The notes under the pieces were generated by a model. The model was not told the DNA's origin. It made no database searches and was given only the letters and a program-made list of their open reading frames with translations. A stretch of DNA of 16,605 nucleotides, from NCBI GenBank assembly GCA_947176545.1, contig CAMWRB010000010.1, positions 1 through 16,605 on the forward strand, given 5' to 3'. Within the stretch, counting starts at the first letter, position 1. Each line of letters begins with the position of its first letter. A program made the position numbers and the translations under genes. The DNA comes from an uncultured Porphyromonadaceae bacterium. Lineage in GTDB: Bacteria > Bacteroidota > Bacteroidia > Bacteroidales > Muribaculaceae. Below, piece after piece: positions 6,072 to 12,966 of this stretch.

Positions 6072-9000
6072 ATGACATTTGAACAGAATCTTAGGGAACG
6101 TGTCCTGGTGCTTGACGGCGCTATGGGCACCATGATACAACGCTTCAATCTTACAGAAAATGATTTCAGGGGCTCACAATTTGCTCAGAGTTCCGTCGCA
6201 CTGAAAGGATGCAACGACCTGCTGTCACTCACGCGTCCGGACATCATAGCCGGCATACACCGGGCCTACATTGATGCCGGCGCTGACATCATCGAGACCA
6301 ATTCCTTCAATGCCAACGCCATTTCGTTAGCTGAGTATGGTCTTGCCGACCGGGTGACCGATATAAACAGAGCGGCGGCAAGGATAGCGGTTGAGGAGGC
6401 GCGTCGCGAACAGCAGCTCACCGGTCGTAAAGTCTATGTAGCCGGCAGTATGGGACCCGGCAATGTCGCTCTAAGTATGCCTGACAGCGCGGACGACCCG
6501 CATCATGTCACATTCGACAGTATGGCCAAAGCATACGAAGAACAGGCCGTCGCGCTCATCAGTGAAGGTGTTGATATTCTCCTGCTGGAAACTATCTTTG
6601 ACACGCTCAATGCCAAGGCCGCCATATCAGGCATCAAGAGTGCATTTCAACAGACAGGTCGCCGTCCCCATCTGATGGTGTCAGTAACCCTGACGCAGAC
6701 CGGACGCACCCTTTCAGGACAGACTCTCGATGCTTTTGTCGCCTCAATCAGACATGCGGGAGCTATCTCCATAGGTCTAAATTGCGGTTTCGGAGCGCGT
6801 GATATGGAACCCTATCTCTATACACTGCGTAAGTACGGTTCATACATCAGTATACATCCCAATGCCGGATTGCCCGATGAGATGGGAAGGTATGTCGAGA
6901 CACCCGAGACTATGGCAGCAACCATCAGCGGATACCTTGACAGAGGTCTCCTCAACATCGTGGGAGGGTGCTGCGGCACGACTCCCGAACACATCAAAGC
7001 CATTGCCAATGCTGCACATTCGGCAAAACCTCGCACTATTCCGGATGATGCTCCAGACAAAGAGCGAAACACACTGCTGCTCTCCGGACTTGAACAACTG
7101 CGTGTATCGCCATCCGAGGGTTTTGTTAAGGTCGGTGAACGCTGCAACGTCGCGGGCAGCCGCAAGTTCCTTCGGCTCATCAATGAGAAAAATTACAGCG
7201 AAGCACTGCAGGTCGCCACATCACAACTCGAAAAGGGAGCGCGTATCCTCGACATCAACATGGATGACGGAATGCTCGACACACTGCAGGAAATGCAGAC
7301 TTTCGTCTCCTCTCTGTCGTTGGACGGCACTACAGCCTCAGTGCCGCTCATGATTGACTCATCGCGGATAGAGGTGATTCTTGCCGCACTCAAACGTATA
7401 CAGGGACACCCGATTGTCAATAGTATTTCCCTGAAAGAGGGTGAACATAAATTCCTTCAGAATGCCCGTGACATAGCGGCGCTCGGCGGCACACCGATAG
7501 TGATGGCATTTGACGAGACGGGGCAGGCCACAACATTGCAGAGGCGCATCGATATATGCAGACGCGCCTACAGGCTGCTGACGGAGGAAGCCGGCCTCAA
7601 AGGTACGGATATAATCTTCGACCCCAACATATTGACCATAGCCACCGGCATACCTGAGCACGACAGATATGCACTCGATTTTCTTGATGCCGTCAGCTGG
7701 ATAAAGTCAAACCTTCCGGGTGCAAAGGTCAGCGGAGGCGTCTCCAATCTCTCGTTTGCATTCAGAGGTAATAATCGCCTGCGTGAGGCCATGCACACCG
7801 TTTTCCTGCACCATGCGATAGAACGGGGAATGGATATGGCCATAGTCAATCCCTCGACTTCATTAGACATCAGCAGTGTCAATCCCGAGCTTAGACAGGC
7901 AATAGAGGATGTCATTTTCTGCCGTCACACCGAAGCTACGGAATCATTGCTGACCATTGCATCCGCGATGAAAGAGGAGGATGAACGTCGCAAGGCATCC
8001 ATGAAATCAAAAGATTCCAAACAGGACAGGAAGAATATTTCGACTGCAACCAATGGCGGTACGGACGGACTCCGGAATGAAATGACACTTCAGGAGAAGG
8101 TTGTTCGCGGTGACACCACCGGACTCGAATCCCTGCTTGAGATGGCACTTCGTGAGGATGGGTCAGCCATGGCTGTCATCAAAGGACGCCTGATGGACGG
8201 GATGAATAAGGTTGGCGAAGATTTCGGTGCAGGCCGGATGTTCCTCCCGCAGGTGGTACGCAGTGCCGGAGTCATGAAACAAGCCATTGCTTGGCTCACG
8301 CCATATATCGAGAACGAAAAGGAGAACCGTGCGGATGCGGCGACGGCACGTGTCATACTTGCCACCGTCAAAGGGGATGTCCACGATATTGGCAAGAATA
8401 TTGTGGCTGTTGTGCTGAGATGCTCCGGTTTTGAAGTCACGGACCTCGGTGTGATGGTAGACGCACAGACCATAGTCGATAAAGCCCGCGAAATAAACGC
8501 GGATTTCATCGGTCTCAGCGGTCTGATTACCCCCTCGCTCAGTGAGATGATACATGTAGCAGAGAGATTGAATGAGACGGGACTGAGCCATATTCCCCTC
8601 TTTGTGGGTGGTGCGACAACATCAGCGCTCCATACTGCCGTGAAGATTGCGCCTGCATACAGCGGCACGGTGGTGCACACCGGTGATGCAGCCACTCTTC
8701 CCGACGTGATGGCTGCTCTCTGCGACCCGGAGCGGCGCGATGTCACCATTGCAGAAATAAGTAAGGAACAGATCCGCTTGCGCGCGGAGTACGCAGCACG
8801 CGACAACCGTTCTTCTGTTGTGACTGCCGACATCGTCACCCCGGAAAAGGTGTCTCACCCCGCATCAACACCTGAAAGGTACGGGGTGTTTGACTATTCA
8901 TTCTCCTCCGGTGAATTGACTGACCTTATCAATTGGAAAGCCTTCACTCACCTGTGGCAGATTCCCAATGATGCGACCGGGGAATACACCCGATTGCTCG

Positions 9001-9656
9001 ACGACGCCAAGGCACTCCTGACACAGCTGGATGCCGCCGGTATCAGAATATCTGCTCGCGCTGTTTTGGCTCGTGCACGGCGTGAGGAGGATAATATTGT
9101 CATCACTCACGACGATGTCACCATAATTCTACCGACACTGAGACGAGAGTCCCCGCCCTATCTGTCTTTATCAGACTTCATAGCGCCGGCCGATGATACG
9201 GTCGGACTCTTTGCCGTCACTGTGGGGCAACAGCTCGCGGATATGATACAGCATGCGACATCTCACGATGATTATGAAGCTCTGTTGCTGCAGAGTATTG
9301 CTGACAGATTGGTTGAAGCCGCCACAGAACGGTTACATACTCTGATACATACGGAGGTATGGGGACTGGAAAGAGGTCAGAGGAGTATCCGCCCTGCTAT
9401 CGGCTACCCGTCGCTACCGGACCAGTCACTGGTATTTGAGGCTGACAAGATATTGGATTACGGCTCAATGGGCATCCGACTGACTGAAAATGGCGCTCTA
9501 TATCCCAATGCCACGACGACAGGACTTATATTAGGCTCACCGCAAGCACGCTACTTCGAGTTGGGCACGATTTCTGAAGAAAACATCATGCGTTATGCCG
9601 CACGCCGTGGCATGACACCCGAAAGGATACGCGAACTTCTCGCCATCTCACGATGA
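6072..9656 (+). CDS. metH: Cobalamin-dependent methionine synthase
   Basis: 1194-residue B12-dependent enzyme moving a methyl group from 5-methyl-tetrahydrofolate to homocysteine. Domains in order: homocysteine/zinc barrel (about 1-320; zinc ligands Cys238, Cys300, Cys301 in LNCGFG and GGCCGTTPEH); folate barrel (about 345-620; GERCNVAGSRKF at 355-366); a charged linker (about 634-668); B12 cap helices (about 670-750); B12-binding domain (about 757-890; DVHDIGKN with His771 as cobalt ligand, SGLIT at 816-820, GGATTS at 847-852); and AdoMet-dependent reactivation domain (about 935-1194; IRPAIGYP at 1106-1113). It is about 30 residues shorter than E. coli MetH as I remember it, mostly in the reactivation domain, where Asn954 in INW stands at a usual Asp. 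It lies 31 nt after metF and closes the operon. No cobalamin riboswitch is visible. Confidence 0.97.
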   Translation: MTFEQNLRERVLVLDGAMGTMIQRFNLTENDFRGSQFAQSSVALKGCNDLLSLTRPDIIAGIHRAYIDAGADIIETNSFNANAISLAEYGLADRVTDINRAAARIAVEEARREQQLTGRKVYVAGSMGPGNVALSMPDSADDPHHVTFDSMAKAYEEQAVALISEGVDILLLETIFDTLNAKAAISGIKSAFQQTGRRPHLMVSVTLTQTGRTLSGQTLDAFVASIRHAGAISIGLNCGFGARDMEPYLYTLRKYGSYISIHPNAGLPDEMGRYVETPETMAATISGYLDRGLLNIVGGCCGTTPEHIKAIANAAHSAKPRTIPDDAPDKERNTLLLSGLEQLRVSPSEGFVKVGERCNVAGSRKFLRLINEKNYSEALQVATSQLEKGARILDINMDDGMLDTLQEMQTFVSSLSLDGTTASVPLMIDSSRIEVILAALKRIQGHPIVNSISLKEGEHKFLQNARDIAALGGTPIVMAFDETGQATTLQRRIDICRRAYRLLTEEAGLKGTDIIFDPNILTIATGIPEHDRYALDFLDAVSWIKSNLPGAKVSGGVSNLSFAFRGNNRLREAMHTVFLHHAIERGMDMAIVNPSTSLDISSVNPELRQAIEDVIFCRHTEATESLLTIASAMKEEDERRKASMKSKDSKQDRKNISTATNGGTDGLRNEMTLQEKVVRGDTTGLESLLEMALREDGSAMAVIKGRLMDGMNKVGEDFGAGRMFLPQVVRSAGVMKQAIAWLTPYIENEKENRADAATARVILATVKGDVHDIGKNIVAVVLRCSGFEVTDLGVMVDAQTIVDKAREINADFIGLSGLITPSLSEMIHVAERLNETGLSHIPLFVGGATTSALHTAVKIAPAYSGTVVHTGDAATLPDVMAALCDPERRDVTIAEISKEQIRLRAEYAARDNRSSVVTADIVTPEKVSHPASTPERYGVFDYSFSSGELTDLINWKAFTHLWQIPNDATGEYTRLLDDAKALLTQLDAAGIRISARAVLARARREEDNIVITHDDVTIILPTLRRESPPYLSLSDFIAPADDTVGLFAVTVGQQLADMIQHATSHDDYEALLLQSIADRLVEAATERLHTLIHTEVWGLERGQRSIRPAIGYPSLPDQSLVFEADKILDYGSMGIRLTENGALYPNATTTGLILGSPQARYFELGTISEENIMRYAARRGMTPERIRELLAISR

Positions 9657-9710
9657 CAACGAGACCCCGAACCTGTCAGGTATAAATATAAAGCATACAG
9701 GGGCAATAAC

Positions 9711-10337
9711 TTAAAGCAGAGTGTATTTAATTCCTGCCTTATCGAAGAGCGCACGGCTCTTCTTTGAAGGACGGACCAGATAGATATGCGCGCCCTCTCG
9801 CGATGCCAACCGTGCTAACGGTAAGTCATGATAATGGTCGGTCAGAAAGACATCAAACCGCAGGTCGTTGGCTTTAAGCCATCTCTCTACGGCCTCCGAC
9901 TTACGTTCGCCGCGCAGGTCCGGGCCGCCGAATGGAGAGGCGAGATACTCACCTGCCCATAGTTCTTCGACATAACTTTCGGAAGCTGCGGTCGCCACCA
10001 GAATCCGGTCATCACGGTCTGCAGCATCATCTATCAGACGGTGTACCCTGACGTTACTTCGCTCATGCCCGAGGCGGTGCATCTCTTCCATCAGCTTCCT
10101 GTCGTCGCCGAAGATACGCAATGCGCCGTACTTCATCGTCTCATGGCTGATAAGTCCGAACCACGACAATCCTCCCAGAGAGAGGACTTTAAAGAAAGAC
10201 TTGATACGACCGCGCTGTAACAGGCGTTTCAGGCCGGCCTTTAGAATCCATTTCAGGGAGTTACCCATCAATAACGTGCCGTCAAGGTCGGCCACAAGAG
10301 CCCCACGGCGGTTATCGTTCAACTGTCCAGAGACCAT
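9711..10337 (-). CDS. HAD-superfamily phosphatase
   Basis: 208-residue haloacid-dehalogenase-like hydrolase, probably a phosphomonoesterase. Motif I is VADLDGTLL with nucleophile Asp17 and acid/base Asp19. A helical C1 cap runs from about 25 to 105. Motif II is VATAAS with Thr116, motif III is Lys146 in RKSEAV, and motif IV is TDHYHDLP with Asp167 and Asp171 binding Mg. All catalytic residues are present. The C1 cap and the final motif recall SerB-like (HAD-IB) enzymes and the HAD domains found fused to some UbiA prenyltransferases, though TDHYHD replaces the usual GDS-x-x-D. ATG 10337 is the only Met before motif I, so the gene overlaps the phosphoribosyltransferase by 19 nt and the two are probably translated together. 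The substrate is unknown; a phosphorylated product of the neighbouring PRTase is a reasonable guess. Confidence 0.87.
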   Translation of the reverse strand: MVSGQLNDNRRGALVADLDGTLLMGNSLKWILKAGLKRLLQRGRIKSFFKVLSLGGLSWFGLISHETMKYGALRIFGDDRKLMEEMHRLGHERSNVRVHRLIDDAADRDDRILVATAASESYVEELWAGEYLASPFGGPDLRGERKSEAVERWLKANDLRFDVFLTDHYHDLPLARLASREGAHIYLVRPSKKSRALFDKAGIKYTLL

Positions 10338-10921
10338 GGAAATCTAATTAATGTTTTATTATTATAAAGAGTATAATCAGGCGAAGTGAGAGGAGAATCC
10401 TCCGTAACGGTAACGACGGCTGTTCTCACATCACATCCCTGACCGCACATGTCGCGGACACGTTTCAGAACAGCCACCATTGTCATACCGCTGTCGACGG
10501 CATCATCGACTATCAGTATCCTGCGGTAATCACCGAGGTCAGGCAGCCGTATCTCCCGACATTTCGACTCGAACAAGGCAAGCAGCTTTTCCGAGTCTGA
10601 AAGGAGTGCATGGTGAGACTCCGACAATCTTTTTGCCTCAATTTTACGCATCCTGTTGAGACAGAAACGGGGTACAAACCGGAAGATACCTTTCAGTACC
10701 TCACCGCGATGTCCGGACTTGAAACCGGTGGAGTCACGTTGCAACCGCGTATACAGATGTGGCACATCCATAAACATCCTTTCAGCCACATACCGACCTC
10801 CGCTCTCAATCCCTATGACGCAATCCGGAGTGTAGCCGCCGGCTCTGACTTGAGACTCAAGCCTTGCGCACTCCCGGTCGAAATTGCCCGAAGATATTGT
10901 CCTGACCTTATATTTACCCAT
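10319..10921 (-). CDS. Phosphoribosyltransferase-domain protein
   Basis: 200-residue type I phosphoribosyltransferase. The PRPP-binding loop is ILIVDDAVDSGMT (135-147, Asp139-Asp140). An early IGIESGG (36-42) matches the strand-loop at the PPi site, and the C-terminal RFPWSLD (193-199) resembles the FPW ending of xanthine/hypoxanthine-guanine PRTases. A basic, Arg-rich segment of about 40 residues (61-100, Arg-Phe-Val-Pro-Arg) lies where the hood or substrate-specific region would be. I start it at ATG 10921, 31 nt after the porin stop. The longer frame would need GTG at 10984 and would overlap the porin by 32 nt without adding domain sequence. The gene overlaps the HAD phosphatase. The base substrate is unknown: purine salvage is possible, but the insert and the partner argue for something more specific. 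Confidence 0.82.
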   Translation of the reverse strand: MGKYKVRTISSGNFDRECARLESQVRAGGYTPDCVIGIESGGRYVAERMFMDVPHLYTRLQRDSTGFKSGHRGEVLKGIFRFVPRFCLNRMRKIEAKRLSESHHALLSDSEKLLALFESKCREIRLPDLGDYRRILIVDDAVDSGMTMVAVLKRVRDMCGQGCDVRTAVVTVTEDSPLTSPDYTLYNNKTLIRFPWSLDS

Positions 10922-10952
10922 ACTCGACGTGACCCGGTTAAGGTTCTGTATA

Positions 10953-12290
10953 TTAGAATGAGAATTGAGCCATTGCACCGACACGCCGTGCCCATTTAGC
11001 CTCTCCGGAACGGTTCTGACGACGGCCGAGGTCGAATTCTGCTGCCACCTGAATACGCGGAGTCAGATTCCAGAATACATTGATATCTCCGAAAAAGCCG
11101 TTCTTATATTCATCGGCCGGCATATCGTACTTGGGCATCAGATATGACTGTGACGCGCTGACACTCATGAAGAGGTTAGGCAGGAAGTTGTATTGCAATC
11201 CGACACACCACCCCAATGAAGCCGGGGCATAAAGATGTCCTGTTTGCTCCGGGTCCGGTATCAGGTCATAGTTGGCAATCTGCAGGTCGCCGCCGAGGCT
11301 CTCCATACCCTTACCGTATGATAATGTGGCGTAAGTGGTGAGCTGAGGGATAGGATGAGTCACATTGCTGAGCAGCAGTCCCCACCCTGTCGGATTATAA
11401 TTCTTCTGTGTGTGCATATCTCGATAAGAGAGCGTACGCACTATGCCGGACAGTCGGAGATGCTGGCCTTTGGCCCACTGATACTGCACGAAAGCGGCCC
11501 AGTCGGGCAACCAGTTAGTCACTTTCTTGGTATCGACGCTATTGACATCTATTGCCGTCGATGGCGTCTCGGCCGACAGAGCGAAAACCCATCTGTTCTT
11601 AACCGTAGGCATCCAGCGCACCAGCACCGACGTCGGACTAATCTTGTTGTTCGGACCCTGAGCATCAACAGTCGGAGGAACGGCTGCCGGGTCGGAGAAT
11701 GTGGAGTTGGCATAACCGATGGTCCAGTCATTGATTATGGCATATGCTTTTTTCAGATGAAAATCCCGTGAACTGTAACCATTGAAATTTGCCTCGATAT
11801 AAAGCTGATAATGACCCAATCTCTTGTTGCGGCCTATCACTCTGAAGAACAGGCATGTTCCGGCGGGTGTAGTGCCGAAAGCACGCATATTCGTCGGGTC
11901 AGGGGTCATCGGTATGAGATATGGAGCAAACCCGCTCGCAGGAATGGCACCTCCCCAGTCGTAGTATGCACGCATCCTGACCGCACCGCCGATACCCATA
12001 GCCAATTGCGCATCTTTGCTCATAAAGAGGAAATAGGGAGCATCGGGGTCCTGAAAATGACGGAACTGGTCATAATAGAACTCTGTGACGACAGAACGAA
12101 CGGAGTCAATATCATGCTGACGCTGAGCCTCCTCAGACGGTTTTCCATCTAAAAATACAACCTTGTTGGATTCCACAATACTCTGTATCTGCTTGTCTAC
12201 AAGAGAATTTGCGGACAGAACATCGTCTGCCGATGCTATTGAGGCTGTCAGCAACACTGACATACCCAGAGATAATATGCGCGTTTTCAT
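10953..12290 (-). CDS. Outer-membrane beta-barrel porin (DcaP-like)
   Basis: 445-residue outer-membrane protein. Residues 1-21 are a signal peptide (MKTRILSLG, hydrophobic core, ASA cut before Asp22). A helical or coiled segment (about 28-78) follows, as in trimeric DcaP-like porins. The barrel opens with FLFMSKDAQLAMGIGGAVRM (87-106), a pattern close to the DcaP/porin first strands. Alternating aromatic strands continue to a C-terminal Phe (AMAQFSF), the usual signal for barrel assembly. ATG 12290 begins a normal signal peptide; the in-frame ATG at 12308 adds MFIFVG and lies upstream of the -7 element. It heads a minus-strand unit with the phosphoribosyltransferase and HAD phosphatase. What passes through the pore cannot be read from the sequence. 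Confidence 0.83.
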   Translation of the reverse strand: MKTRILSLGMSVLLTASIASADDVLSANSLVDKQIQSIVESNKVVFLDGKPSEEAQRQHDIDSVRSVVTEFYYDQFRHFQDPDAPYFLFMSKDAQLAMGIGGAVRMRAYYDWGGAIPASGFAPYLIPMTPDPTNMRAFGTTPAGTCLFFRVIGRNKRLGHYQLYIEANFNGYSSRDFHLKKAYAIINDWTIGYANSTFSDPAAVPPTVDAQGPNNKISPTSVLVRWMPTVKNRWVFALSAETPSTAIDVNSVDTKKVTNWLPDWAAFVQYQWAKGQHLRLSGIVRTLSYRDMHTQKNYNPTGWGLLLSNVTHPIPQLTTYATLSYGKGMESLGGDLQIANYDLIPDPEQTGHLYAPASLGWCVGLQYNFLPNLFMSVSASQSYLMPKYDMPADEYKNGFFGDINVFWNLTPRIQVAAEFDLGRRQNRSGEAKWARRVGAMAQFSF

Positions 12291-12295
12291 GCCGA

Positions 12296-12303
12296 CAAAG
12301 ATA
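12296..12303 (-). promoter_or_regulatory. -7 element of the porin gene
   Basis: On the minus strand the bases read TATCTTTG, an exact TAnnTTTG match, ending 5 nt before ATG 12290. No TTTG lies 19-21 nt upstream, so the -33 half is missing. If used, transcription would start at or just before the start codon. Confidence 0.5.
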
Positions 12304-12305
12304 AA

Positions 12306-12315
12306 CAAATATTTG
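12306..12315. promoter_or_regulatory. Palindrome in the porin promoter spacer
   Basis: CAAATATTTG is a perfect 10-bp palindrome two bases upstream of the porin -7 element, between the expected -33 and -7 positions. A protein bound here would block the promoter. It is AT-rich and short, so chance is possible. Confidence 0.25.
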
Positions 12316-12458
12316 AATAAGTAAGTAGATGTTTAAAATTAGTTTATACTTGGATTGCTTTTATTTTTGAGTGATATTTTGACTTTGAAGAAGGAACGTA
12401 GCGGACTGCCTGACTGATGAAAAGTCGGAATATTACTCTCTATCGGAAAATATTTGCT

Positions 12459-12466
12459 ACCTTTGC
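12459..12466 (+). promoter_or_regulatory. -7 element of the PH-domain/SulP unit
   Basis: TACCTTTG followed by C matches the Bacteroidetes TAnnTTTG(Y) consensus and ends 3 nt before the ATG at 12470. No good -33 TTTG is found at 19-21 nt. The rest of the 179-nt divergent gap (12291-12469) holds a second looser TATTTTTG at 12362-12369, which has no -33 partner either. Confidence 0.55.
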
Positions 12467-12469
12467 AGA

Positions 12470-12949
12470 ATGAATGAAAAGGTGGTTTACAGCACGTATT
12501 GTCGGGTCATGACAATCTCAATCACATTGGTACTCGCAGCAATCTGCATTTTCGTGGCTGCCAATGCACGTTGGGGAGAATTTTCCCTTATCCTGTTAAT
12601 ACTGATGGCGATTATCGGCTTCTCCATGTTCTATGCTCCCTTACGGGTTACAGCTGATGAACACGGTATCTGCATCCGACGATTGCTGGGCAAGAAATTT
12701 ATCCCCTACAGTGAAATCACCTCAGTCCGTATGAGTCCCCCGACAATGGGAGCATACCGCGCATGCGGCAGCGGAGGTTACTGCGGATACTGGGGATGGT
12801 ATAACGAGGGGGACACGGGCCGCTACTTCGCCTATTACGGCAAAGCCTCCGACTGCTTCCTCGTCACGCTTCATAATAATCGGAAATATCTCATAGGCTG
12901 CAATAACGGAGCCGGGATGTGCTATTATATCAATCAGCATATTGTGTGA
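12470..12949 (+). CDS. Bacterial PH-domain membrane protein
   Basis: 159-residue protein with two membrane helices (about 14-31 and 36-56) followed by a bacterial PH-like domain (about 57-155). The stretch APLRVTADEHGICIRRLLGKK with IPYSEITSVR (78-87) and the Gly/Tyr/Cys-rich GSGGYCGYWGWYN (100-112) are typical of the bPH group common in Bacteroidetes. Function in this family is mostly undefined; the soluble PH domain probably faces the cytoplasm. The start at 12470 keeps the YSTYCRV segment that usually precedes helix 1, but it falls within a few nucleotides of the predicted transcription start. An alternative Met at residue 14 (12509) would remove that segment. The SulP transporter gene follows by 17 nt and is probably in the same transcript. 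Confidence 0.82.
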   Translation: MNEKVVYSTYCRVMTISITLVLAAICIFVAANARWGEFSLILLILMAIIGFSMFYAPLRVTADEHGICIRRLLGKKFIPYSEITSVRMSPPTMGAYRACGSGGYCGYWGWYNEGDTGRYFAYYGKASDCFLVTLHNNRKYLIGCNNGAGMCYYINQHIV

Positions 12950-12966
12950 ACAATAACACTATAACT

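Noticed and set aside
9657..9710. Possible bidirectional terminator between metH and the HAD gene
   Set aside because: CCTGT (9672-9676) and ACAGG (9697-9701) give only a 5-bp stem with a 20-nt loop and no T-run on either strand; too weak to annotate.
10922..10984. GTG start that extends the phosphoribosyltransferase by 21 residues
   Set aside because: It would overlap the porin gene by 32 nt and adds only Asn/Ser-rich sequence; ATG 10921 gives a normal 31-nt gap.
12362..12369. TATTTTTG as another -7 element for the PH gene
   Set aside because: It matches TAnnTTTG but has no -33 partner at the right distance and lies in a T-rich run where matches are expected by chance.
12919..12966. Upstream ATG for the SulP transporter inside the PH gene
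   Set aside because: The extra 16 residues are an out-of-frame reading of the PH protein's C-terminus; ATG 12967 fits the usual SulP N-terminus.
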